From NCBI RefSeq assembly GCF_900156605.1, contig NZ_FTOA01000009.1, forward strand, positions 34,549 to 98,548: DNA of 64,000 nt, in the 5' to 3' direction. The stretch is from Insolitispirillum peregrinum (GTDB lineage Bacteria; Pseudomonadota; Alphaproteobacteria; Rhodospirillales; Rhodospirillaceae). The position numbers and the translations under genes were made by a program. The notes beneath the pieces are model-generated. The model was not told the origin of the DNA and searched no databases. It saw only the letters and a list, made by a program, of their open reading frames with translations. This document shows, piece after piece, positions 17,474 to 25,404 of this stretch. The stretch's first letter is position 1. Each line of letters starts with the position of its first letter.

Positions 17474-18304
17474 ATGCATCTTTCCCCGTCGTCTTCCCGT
17501 GTGTCGGCCCCTGCGGCTGCGGCCCCCAAACTGAGAGTGGAGGGCGTTTCCCTGCACTACCCCGATGGCAAGGGCGGCCATGTGGTGGCGCTCGACGATG
17601 TGTCGTTCGATGTGCCGGAAAAGCAGTTTGCGGTGCTGGTCGGGCCGTCGGGCTGTGGCAAGTCGAGTCTGCTGTATCTGGCGGCGGGGCTGAATGATGT
17701 GACGTCGGGCGAGATCCTGCTTGATGGCAAGCCGGTCCACGGGCCGGGGCCGGATCGCGGGATGGTGTTTCAGGGCTATACCCTGTTCCCGTGGCTGAAC
17801 GTGCGCGAGAACATCGCATTCGGCCTGAAGCGCAAAGGCATTCCCGCCGCCGAACGGCGCGAGATTGTTGACCATTATCTCGATGAGGTCGGGTTGAGCA
17901 AGTTTGCCGACAGCTATTCGCGCCACCTGTCCGGCGGCATGAAACAGCGGGTGGCGATTGCCCGCGCGCTGGCCAATGACCCGCAGGTGCTGCTGATGGA
18001 CGAGCCGTTCGGGGCGCTGGACAGCCAGACCCGTCTGCAAATGCAAAAGCTGTTGTTGCGGGTGTGGGAGAAGTCGCACAAGACGGTGCTGTTCGTCACC
18101 CACGACATTGACGAAGCGATTCTGCTGGGCGACCGGGTGCTGGTGATGAGTGCCCGTCCGGGGCGGATTGCCCGTGAACTGACGGTACCGATTGCCCATC
18201 CGCGCAGCATGGATCAGGTGATGGAACCGGAGTTCATCGCCCTGAAGCGGCAGATACTCGACCTGCTGCACCCGACGCAAGATACCGAACAGGACGCAGA
18301 ATAA
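17474..18304 (+). CDS. ABC importer ATPase, NitT/TauT (SsuB/TauB-like)
   Basis: A 276-residue nucleotide-binding subunit with Walker A GPSGCGKSS, Q-loop VFQGYTLFPW, signature LSGGMKQR, Walker B LLMDEPFGALD and the switch histidine in VTHDIDEA. The arrangement and GYTLFPWLNVREN are typical of nitrate/sulfonate/taurine importers. The open frame runs back into the permease gene through the repeats, but ATG 17474 with GGAG at 17464-17467 is the supported start. It is followed 17 bases later by the HpaB-like gene, suggesting the transported compound is that enzyme's substrate or a precursor. Confidence 0.9.
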   Translation: MHLSPSSSRVSAPAAAAPKLRVEGVSLHYPDGKGGHVVALDDVSFDVPEKQFAVLVGPSGCGKSSLLYLAAGLNDVTSGEILLDGKPVHGPGPDRGMVFQGYTLFPWLNVRENIAFGLKRKGIPAAERREIVDHYLDEVGLSKFADSYSRHLSGGMKQRVAIARALANDPQVLLMDEPFGALDSQTRLQMQKLLLRVWEKSHKTVLFVTHDIDEAILLGDRVLVMSARPGRIARELTVPIAHPRSMDQVMEPEFIALKRQILDLLHPTQDTEQDAE

Positions 18305-18321
18305 GCGGCGGAGGGCTGGCG

Positions 18322-19809
18322 ATGATCCGCACCGGAGAACAGTACCGCGAGTCGATCCGCGATGGCCGCGAGGTGTCGATCAATGGCGAGGTGGTGCGCG
18401 ATGTTCCTTCGCACCCGATGTTCAAGCCGCTGGTCGATATCCGCGCCCGTATCTATGACATGCAGCATGATCCGGCCCATGCCCACCTGATGACCTATCA
18501 GGAAGGCGACGAAACCAGCGCCATCGCCAACCGCCTGCCGCTGGTGCAGGCCGACTGGTGGGACAAGCGGCGGGCCACCGATGCCATTCTGGATACCGTC
18601 GGCGGGGTGGTGACGCGGGTTGGCGATGAAACGGTTGGCGAGATGTGGTCGCTGTTCGACGGGCAGGACATCCTGAACGATGTCGATCCCCAGTTCGCCC
18701 GCAACATTCGTGACCACATTCATCATGTCCTGCACCGCGACCCGTTTCATGTGTCGGCCAATACCGACCCCAAGGGCGACCGCTCGCGGCCTCCCTACGA
18801 GCAGGACCCGGACATGCTGTTGCATGTGGTGCGGGAAACCGATGCCGGGCTGGTGGTGCGCGGGGCGAAATATGAAACGGCGGCAGCCTATGCCAATCAG
18901 GCGTTTACCAAGCCGACCATTGCCGACTGGGGCGATGCTGCCTGTTCCGATTACGCGCTGGGCTTTATCTGTGACCTGTCTTCCCCCGGCCTGAAATTCC
19001 TCTGCCGTACCGGCTTTGCCGGTCGGGGTGCGCCCGAAGACTATCCGCTGTCCAGCCGCTTTGACGAGATCGAGTCGCTGGTGGTGTTCGATGACGTGCT
19101 GGTGCCGTGGGAAAACGTGCTGTTTTACCGCCATACCCGGGCGGCGCAGTTCATCCGCGCCACCCTGCACCGCTATTCGGCCTTTGCCTTTGTGCAGCGG
19201 TTGCTGAAGCAGGCCGACCTGCTGATCGGAACCGCCCTGCTGAGCGTGCGCCAGACCGGGCTGGAGGGGCGCAGCGCCGTGCAGGAAAAGCTGGCGCAAC
19301 TGGCCGTCTACCGCGAAGGCATCCACGCCCATCTGACCGCGGCTATCACCCTGGGGGAACGCAGCCCGGCGGGCTTGCTGATGCCCAATCAGTCGTTGCT
19401 GTATGCCGGGCGGGTGCTGGCCTGCGGACAATTGCCGCAGATGATGCACCTCGCCCGTGAACTGTGCGGCGGACAGGTGTGCCTGACCCCCGACGCGGCG
19501 GCGTTCCGTGATCCGGTCAGCGGTCCGTGGCTGCAAAAGTTCTATGCCACCACCGCAGCCAATGCGGATGGGACCGGGGCCGAAGATCGTCGCCGTTTGC
19601 TGGCGCTGGCCCGTGACCTGCTGAATTCCGACTACGCCGGGCACCGGTTGAGTTTTGCGCTGTTTGCCCAGTCTCCGCCGTTTGCCCATCTGGCGGCAGT
19701 CTATCGCAGCTTTGACTGGGATGGTCCGCTGGCCTTTGTCCGGCAGGCGGCGGGCCTTGCTTCCCCCTCTCCCTCTGACGAGGGATCATCCGTATCAGGA
19801 GATCACTGA
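18322..19809 (+). CDS. HpaB-family FADH2-dependent monooxygenase
   Basis: A 495-residue group D flavin monooxygenase of the 4-hydroxyphenylacetate 3-monooxygenase large-subunit family. It starts MIRTGEQYRESIRDGREVSI and has the N-terminal family pattern DVPSHPMFKP, the middle segment FCRTGFAG-like CRTGFAGRG, and FDDVLVPWENV, the hallmark of the acyl-CoA-dehydrogenase-like domain. Relatives hydroxylate phenols, pyrroles and other aromatic rings with reduced FAD supplied by a separate reductase. No HpaC-type flavin reductase is in the window, so one must act from elsewhere. The start has GGAGG about 10 bases upstream. The ring substrate is unknown. Confidence 0.85.
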   Translation: MIRTGEQYRESIRDGREVSINGEVVRDVPSHPMFKPLVDIRARIYDMQHDPAHAHLMTYQEGDETSAIANRLPLVQADWWDKRRATDAILDTVGGVVTRVGDETVGEMWSLFDGQDILNDVDPQFARNIRDHIHHVLHRDPFHVSANTDPKGDRSRPPYEQDPDMLLHVVRETDAGLVVRGAKYETAAAYANQAFTKPTIADWGDAACSDYALGFICDLSSPGLKFLCRTGFAGRGAPEDYPLSSRFDEIESLVVFDDVLVPWENVLFYRHTRAAQFIRATLHRYSAFAFVQRLLKQADLLIGTALLSVRQTGLEGRSAVQEKLAQLAVYREGIHAHLTAAITLGERSPAGLLMPNQSLLYAGRVLACGQLPQMMHLARELCGGQVCLTPDAAAFRDPVSGPWLQKFYATTAANADGTGAEDRRRLLALARDLLNSDYAGHRLSFALFAQSPPFAHLAAVYRSFDWDGPLAFVRQAAGLASPSPSDEGSSVSGDH

Positions 19810-19812
19810 ATC

Positions 19813-20226
19813 ATGCGTCATACCCGCATCCGTATGTTCAACACCCGCGACACCTATCCGAACCAGAAGCTGGACAACGACCTGTGTCAGACAGTGGTTG
19901 CCAAGGGCAGCATGGTGTTCGTGCGCGGGCAGATCGGCCAAAACCTCGATACCTCGGAAAGCGTGGCGATCGGCGATGCTGCCGGGCAGGCCGAGCAGGC
20001 GATGCACAACATCCAGATGCTGCTGGCCGAGGCCGGGGCCGAGCTGGAAGACATCTGCAAGATCACCATCTATCTGACCGATCCGCGCTACCGCGAAGAT
20101 GTCTACTGCACCGTTGGCCGCTGGTTGAAAGGCGTGTTCCCGGTGTCTACCGGGCTGGTGGTGTCGGCATTGGCCCGCCCGGAATGGCTGGTGGAAATCG
20201 ATGTCATTGCGGTGATCCCGGAATAA
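19813..20226 (+). CDS. RidA/YjgF/YER057c-family protein
   Basis: A 137-residue trimeric-barrel protein of the RidA family. Family elements are LYLTDP-like IYLTDPRYRED, SVxxxALARPEWLVEIDVIAVIPE and the N-terminal strand pattern. Members hydrolyse reactive enamine/imine intermediates or, in catabolic clusters, act on specific aminoacrylates. The arginine in ARPEWLVEID is at the position of the RidA active-site Arg105 (by family knowledge), so imine deaminase activity is possible. It starts 3 bases after the HpaB-like gene and lies 20 bases before the DUF1028 gene. Confidence 0.9.
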   Translation: MRHTRIRMFNTRDTYPNQKLDNDLCQTVVAKGSMVFVRGQIGQNLDTSESVAIGDAAGQAEQAMHNIQMLLAEAGAELEDICKITIYLTDPRYREDVYCTVGRWLKGVFPVSTGLVVSALARPEWLVEIDVIAVIPE

Positions 20227-20246
20227 CGCGCAAGGAGGGAAAGATC

Positions 20247-20927
20247 ATGACCTTTTCCGTTCTGGGCCGGTGTGGACGCACCGGCCAGATGGGGATGGCG
20301 ATTTCGTCGTCTTCCCCGGCGGTGGCGGCCCGCTGTGCGTGGGCCGAGGCCGGAGTCGGGGTGGTGGCAACGCAGAACATCACCGATCCCGCACTGGGGG
20401 CCAAGGGACTGGCGGCGATGGCGGGTGGAGCCGATGCCGGGCAGGCGCTGGCGCAACTGGTCGCCAGCGCGCCGTTCATCGACTATCGCCAACTATTGTT
20501 GCTGGATGCGAGCGGTCGGACGGCGCAGTTCTCCGGCACGCAGACGTTGGGAACGCACGCGGTGGCCGAAGGCGAGCAGGTGATCTGCGGAGGCAACATG
20601 CTGGCCAGTCCGATGGTTCCGGCGGCGATGGTGGCGGCGTTCGAGGCCGACCCGGACCTGCTGCTGCCGGAGCGTTTGCTGCGGGCGCTGGAGGCCGGAC
20701 TGGCGGCGGGCGGCGAGGCCGGGCCGGTACATTCCGCCGGGCTGCTGGTGGTGGATCAGGATTGCTGGCCGCTGGTCGAGCTGCGGGTGGACTGGCAGGA
20801 TGACGCCCCGCTGGCTGCTTTGCGCAAAGCATGGCAGATTTATCAGCCACAAATGAATGATTATGTGATGCGGGCCAAAGACCCTCGTCAGGCTCCCGGC
20901 TATGGCGTACCGGGGGATGACAGATGA
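20247..20927 (+). CDS. DUF1028 family protein (Ntn-hydrolase-like fold)
   Basis: A 226-residue protein starting MTFSVLGRCGRTGQMGMAIS, with the DUF1028 pattern of repeated short GxxA segments, ARCAWAEAGVGVVATQN, and the later QVICGGNML. The family is structurally related to N-terminal nucleophile hydrolases and often occurs beside RidA and amidohydrolases in nitrogen-compound catabolism; no general activity is established. The strong ribosome site AAGGAGGG (20232-20239) sits 7 bases before ATG. Its TGA stop overlaps the upstream part of the LysR reading frame, showing tight operon packing. Confidence 0.85.
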   Translation: MTFSVLGRCGRTGQMGMAISSSSPAVAARCAWAEAGVGVVATQNITDPALGAKGLAAMAGGADAGQALAQLVASAPFIDYRQLLLLDASGRTAQFSGTQTLGTHAVAEGEQVICGGNMLASPMVPAAMVAAFEADPDLLLPERLLRALEAGLAAGGEAGPVHSAGLLVVDQDCWPLVELRVDWQDDAPLAALRKAWQIYQPQMNDYVMRAKDPRQAPGYGVPGDDR

Positions 20928-20937
20928 AAGACGGGCG

Positions 20938-21879
20938 ATGCGGTTTACCTTTCGACAACTGGAATACTTCGTTGCCGCTGGGGAAACCGGCAGCATCACC
21001 CTTGCCGCCGAGCGGATCAACATTTCCCAGCCGTCGATTTCCTCGGCGATTTCACAGCTGGAGGCCGAACTGGGCGTCCAGCTGTTTGTTCGTCACCATG
21101 CACAAGGGCTGTCGCTGACCCCGGCGGGCAAGCGGCTGCTGCGTGAAGCCAAAGAGCTGCTGTCGCAGGCGCTGAATCTCTATGACAGCGTGTCGGATGT
21201 GACGGCGGAAATTCGCGGGACACTGTCGGTCGGTTGCATGGTGACGATGGCCCCGATGATCATGCCCGAGCTGTGCTATTCCTTTTGCGCCTCGTTCCCG
21301 CGTACCAGCATCAGCCAGACCGTTGCCAGTCAGGAAGCGCTGATCGAAGGCTTGCGGCGGGCGGAGATTGATCTGGCCCTGCTGTATGACCTCGACATTC
21401 CCAAGGATATCGAGTTTGAACCGCTGGTCAGTCTGCCGCCCTATGTGCAGTTGTCCGAAACCCATCCGCTGGCCAACCACAGTCGTCTGGGCCTGAGCGA
21501 TCTGGTCGGGGAACCGCTGATCCTGCTCGACCTGCCGCTCAGTCGGGAATATTTCCTGCAACTGTTTGCCAGCCAGAGCCTGACGCCGTGCATCGGCGCG
21601 CGCACGCCTTACCCGGATATGCTGCGCACAATGGTCGCCAACGGTCACGGCTATGGGCTGGCCAACGTCCGCCCGAAAGCCGATCTGGCGCTGGACGGGC
21701 GGCGGCTGGTGCGGGTGCCGCTGGCCGGGTCGTTGCGGCCGATGCGCATCTGTGTGGCCACCCTCGGCAACCTGCGCCCCAGCAGGCTGGCGCAGGCGTT
21801 CGAGAACCACTGCAAGACTTTTATCTCGGATGGTTACATTCCGGGGATGGTGCCGCCCCGGATGGATACCCGCGCCTGA
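20938..21879 (+). CDS. LysR-family transcriptional regulator
   Basis: A 313-residue regulator with the N-terminal winged helix-turn-helix FTFRQLEYFVAAGETGSITL and ERINISQPSISSAISQLEAE, then a type 2 periplasmic-binding-like effector domain. ATG 20938 gives the canonical LysR start MRFTFRQLEYF; in-frame ATGs at 20902 and 20917 would extend it by 12 or 7 residues, and the ribosome sites do not decide. As the last gene of the catabolic operon it is the probable local activator responding to the pathway substrate. No operator (T-N11-A) was located. Confidence 0.9.
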   Translation: MRFTFRQLEYFVAAGETGSITLAAERINISQPSISSAISQLEAELGVQLFVRHHAQGLSLTPAGKRLLREAKELLSQALNLYDSVSDVTAEIRGTLSVGCMVTMAPMIMPELCYSFCASFPRTSISQTVASQEALIEGLRRAEIDLALLYDLDIPKDIEFEPLVSLPPYVQLSETHPLANHSRLGLSDLVGEPLILLDLPLSREYFLQLFASQSLTPCIGARTPYPDMLRTMVANGHGYGLANVRPKADLALDGRRLVRVPLAGSLRPMRICVATLGNLRPSRLAQAFENHCKTFISDGYIPGMVPPRMDTRA

Positions 21880-21883
21880 AGTC

Positions 21884-23878
21884 TCAGGAAGGCTCCTTCA
21901 GGGCCGCTTTCACCTCGGCGATCACCGGTTGCCAGTCTCCGGCGGTGGTTTGACGGAACATCCGCATCGTCGGGTACCACTGACCGCCGGGAAGCGGCCA
22001 GCGCCAGTCGGCATCAAAGGGCAACAGCAGCCAGGTTGGCACCCCCAGCGCCGCCGCCATGTGGGCGGTGGAATTGTCGATGGTGATCACCAGATCCATC
22101 GCCGCCACCTGTGCGGCAAAGGCATCCAGATCGCTCATCTGGTCAATGGCCGGATCAACACGCACTGCCGGGCCGATGGCGTCGGCCAACCGGACCGGAT
22201 CGCCATATTGCAGGCTGACGAAGGCTGTTGCGTCTGTTTCGCCGTCGGCGAGGCTGGCGAGCAGGGCGGGAGGGATCGACCTCCGGGTGCCGGTGCGGCG
22301 AGACGAGGTCATCCACGACAGGCCGATCCGCCGCTGTCCACCATACTGCTGGCGCAGGGCATCGCGGCGGGCGTCGTCGCAGCGCAGGAATTGCTCCGGC
22401 AGCCATGCGGCCTGTTGCCCGTGCAGCCCCAGCAAGCCCGGCAAATCCCCACAGGCGCATTCAACCGCCACATCGGCGGGGGGCTGGTCGGTTGCCGACA
22501 GGATGGTCACGTCGGGGAATGACCGTTGCAGCAGCGGTTGTAAACGGGGATCACAGTGCAGGGCCACCGCCTGCCCGCGCGCCAGCACGGCGGGGAGCAG
22601 ACCGGCGAACATGATTTCATCGCCAATGCCCTGTTCCGGGGCGATCAGCAGGCGCGCGCCGCTCACCGGAAAGGCATCGGGCAGCAGGGTGGGGTAGCGG
22701 GGGACCGGGCTGCCATGGGGGTTGCGTCGTTTCCGCCAGCCATACAGACGCCAGCCAAGGGCGTATTCGCCGCTTCTCAGCAGGGCAAGGGCAAAGTTGA
22801 AGCGAATCTCCGGGTGATGGGGGGCCAGGTGTTCGGCCTGCCGCAGCAGGGCGAGGGCGTCGTCCTGCTGTCCCAGCGCCAGCAGGCACACAGCCAGCGA
22901 GCACAGGATTTCGATTTGCTCCGGTTGCAGGGCAAGAGCCTGCCGCAACGCCTGTTCGGCGGCCTGCGGCTGATTGTCTTCCTGCAGGGCGGCGCCCAGA
23001 TTGCACAGCGCCATCGCATAGTCCGGGCGCACGACCAGCGCCGCCCGTGCCGAGGTCACCGCATCGGCAGGCCGCCCGCAGGCCAGCAGGGCGGCGCTGC
23101 GGTTGCTGAGGGCTTCGGGGTGGTCGGGGGCAAAGGTGATCGCCTGCTCCAGCAGGCCCAGCGCCTCCTCGTGCTGCTCGCGTTCTTGCAGCAGCCGCGC
23201 CAGATTGTACAGGCCGTCAGCATCCTGCGGGCGATAGCGCACGGCCAGTGTCCAGGCGGTGATGGCTTCGGTGTTCTGGCCGGTGGAGGTCAGAATTTCA
23301 GCCAGCAGGCGGTGCAGCCAGCCGAGGGTCTGCGGCGGGCTGGCCCCGCTGTCGGCGATGGCATGGCGTAGCTGCGACAGGGCGAGGGCGGGCGGCAGTT
23401 CCCGCAAGGCCGTGGTCAGGTCAGCAATCACCGCCCCGCTTGTGGTGCCGGTGCGCAGCAGATCAAGGTACAGGGCCACCGCTGCCGCCGGTTGTCCGGC
23501 CAGATGCAGGGCGGCGGCCTGTTTGTGGATCAGGCGCGCGGCGTGGGGCGACGGGTTGGCCGCCCGCCGAAAGGCTTCGGCGGCCCCGGCGTATTCGTGC
23601 AGGGCATGCAGAATGTCACCCAGCAGTTCAAGGGCGGCGGCATGGTCGGGGTCGATCTGCAAAATGCGCAGACAGGCATCGGTGGCCGGGTCGAACTGCC
23701 CGCGTCGGCACCACAGGACCGCCTGCAAATTCAGGGCGGGCAGATGGTCGGGCTGGTCGGCGAGCAAGGCGGTACACAGTGCCATCGCCTGATCGAACTT
23801 CTGGTTCTGAAAGGCGGCAACGGCCTGTTGAAAGCGCGGTTCTGGCACCAGTCTTCTCCGTTGAAACGTTCTGAACAC
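21884..23878 (-). CDS. TPR protein with C-terminal glycosyltransferase-like (GT-B) domain
   Basis: A 664-residue protein made of about ten tetratricopeptide repeats (residues 10-420) followed by a domain of about 230 residues with LLIAPEQGIGDEIMFAGLLP and VAAMDLVITIDNSTAHMAAALG. The second segment is the ADP-heptose transferase/GT9- and O-GlcNAc-transferase-like C-terminal motif; TPR plus this domain is common in proteobacterial protein or surface glycosylation loci. It is transcribed against the two catabolic clusters and separates them, and is functionally unrelated as far as can be seen. Four bases separate its stop from that of the LysR gene. Confidence 0.85.
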   Translation of the reverse strand: MFRTFQRRRLVPEPRFQQAVAAFQNQKFDQAMALCTALLADQPDHLPALNLQAVLWCRRGQFDPATDACLRILQIDPDHAAALELLGDILHALHEYAGAAEAFRRAANPSPHAARLIHKQAAALHLAGQPAAAVALYLDLLRTGTTSGAVIADLTTALRELPPALALSQLRHAIADSGASPPQTLGWLHRLLAEILTSTGQNTEAITAWTLAVRYRPQDADGLYNLARLLQEREQHEEALGLLEQAITFAPDHPEALSNRSAALLACGRPADAVTSARAALVVRPDYAMALCNLGAALQEDNQPQAAEQALRQALALQPEQIEILCSLAVCLLALGQQDDALALLRQAEHLAPHHPEIRFNFALALLRSGEYALGWRLYGWRKRRNPHGSPVPRYPTLLPDAFPVSGARLLIAPEQGIGDEIMFAGLLPAVLARGQAVALHCDPRLQPLLQRSFPDVTILSATDQPPADVAVECACGDLPGLLGLHGQQAAWLPEQFLRCDDARRDALRQQYGGQRRIGLSWMTSSRRTGTRRSIPPALLASLADGETDATAFVSLQYGDPVRLADAIGPAVRVDPAIDQMSDLDAFAAQVAAMDLVITIDNSTAHMAAALGVPTWLLLPFDADWRWPLPGGQWYPTMRMFRQTTAGDWQPVIAEVKAALKEPS

Positions 23879-24128
23879 TGATACGACCGTCCGGCCTTGT
23901 CCGGTCTGGACCGCATGGATGCACGTCTTTGGAAAAACCTAATCAAGACCGAATTAAATCATAATTTCGCTGCCCCGGTCCCTTCAGTAGAAGGGGTACA
24001 GGGCCTCAGCCATGCGGGCTGATCCTCTGGAGAGTGCGCCCCCCCCCTTGCGGGGTGGCCAGCCCTCCATCCCCCCTGTTATTCCGGCAAATATGTCGCC
24101 ACAGGTGACACACACAAGGATGCCGCGC

Positions 24129-25355
24129 ATGTCAGTAGAACACGTCGATACCCTCATCATCGGTGGCGGTCAGGCCGGATTGGCGATGAGCGAACATTTG
24201 CGCGCCGAAGGCGTGCCGCATCTGGTCCTCGAACGGCACCGGATTGCCGAACGCTGGCGGTCCGAGCGGTGGGAGTCGCTGGTGGCCAATGGCCCGGCGT
24301 GGCATGACCGCTATTCCAGCAAGACCTTTGATCACATTGACCCGGACGGCTTTGCTCCGGCCAGCATGATTGTTGACTATCTGGAAGAGCACGCCCGCCA
24401 GATCGAGGCGCCGGTTCGCTGCGGTGTCGAAGTGACCCGCGTCACCCGCAAGGCTGACGGCAGCGGATTCGATGTCGAGACCTCGCAGGGGGCGATCAGT
24501 GCGCGCTCGGTGGTGGCGGCGACCGGGCCGTTCCAGCGGCCCCTGATCCCGACCGTTGTGCCTGAAACGGCTGGACTGATGCAGCTCCACTCGGCGCAAT
24601 ACCGCAACCCGGCGCAGTTGCCACAGGGCAATGTGCTGGTGATCGGCGCCGGATCGTCGGGGGTGCAGATTGCCGATGAACTGCAACGGGCGGGCAAGCA
24701 GGTCTACCTGTCGGTCGGCCCGCATGACCGGCCGCCGCGTCGCTATCGCGGCAAGGATTTCGTCTGGTGGCTGGGGGCGTTGGGCCTGTGGAATGCCGAA
24801 GCCTGCGAACCGGCGATGGAACATGTCACCATCGCGGTCAGTGGCGCACATGGGGGGCACACGGTCGATTTCCGCGCTCTGGCCGAACAGGGGATCACCC
24901 TGCTGGGGCGGGCCGAGCAGTTTGCCGATGGGGTGATGCACTTTGCGCCCGATCTGGCGCGCTCGATTGCGGGCGGGGATGCCAACTATCTGTCGATGCT
25001 TGATGCGGCGGACGCCTATATTGCCCGCGAAGGGCTGGACTTCCCCGAAGAACCGGACGCCCGGCTGATGCGCCCCGATCCGGCCTGTGTGCAACATCCG
25101 CTTGAACAGCTTGATCTGGCCGCTGCCGGGATCACCACCATTCTGTGGGCGACCGGCTATGGCCTTGATTTCGGCTGGTTGCAGGTGGACAGCTTTGACG
25201 ACAAGGGCCGTCCGGTCCATCAGCGGGGGGTGTCGCCGGTGCCGGGGCTGTACTTCCTCGGGCTGGCGTGGTTGTCCCGTCGGGCGTCGCCGTTTATCTG
25301 GGGCGTGTGGCATGACGCCAAATATCTGGCCGGGCAGATTGCCGCCAGCCGGTAA
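24129..25355 (+). CDS. FMO-like FAD/NADPH monooxygenase (CzcO/YUCCA type)
   Basis: A 408-residue class B flavin monooxygenase. It has an FAD-binding fingerprint LIIGGGQAGLAMSEHL at the N-terminus, the FMO-type motif LMQLHSAQYRNP, and an NADPH-binding VIGAGSSGVQIADEL near residue 175. A later ATG (T/G) motif is present as WATGYGLDFGWL. Family members oxygenate nucleophilic N or S atoms or carry out Baeyer-Villiger reactions. The start is ATG 24129 with AAGGA 9 bases upstream; the frame is open further upstream. The gene is 49 bases before amine dehydrogenase paralogue 2, suggesting co-expression in amine breakdown. Confidence 0.87.
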   Translation: MSVEHVDTLIIGGGQAGLAMSEHLRAEGVPHLVLERHRIAERWRSERWESLVANGPAWHDRYSSKTFDHIDPDGFAPASMIVDYLEEHARQIEAPVRCGVEVTRVTRKADGSGFDVETSQGAISARSVVAATGPFQRPLIPTVVPETAGLMQLHSAQYRNPAQLPQGNVLVIGAGSSGVQIADELQRAGKQVYLSVGPHDRPPRRYRGKDFVWWLGALGLWNAEACEPAMEHVTIAVSGAHGGHTVDFRALAEQGITLLGRAEQFADGVMHFAPDLARSIAGGDANYLSMLDAADAYIAREGLDFPEEPDARLMRPDPACVQHPLEQLDLAAAGITTILWATGYGLDFGWLQVDSFDDKGRPVHQRGVSPVPGLYFLGLAWLSRRASPFIWGVWHDAKYLAGQIAASR

Positions 25356-25404
25356 GCCTGTTTTTCTCCGCCCGCTTTTCCCCCGATGACCACAGGAGAC
25401 ATTC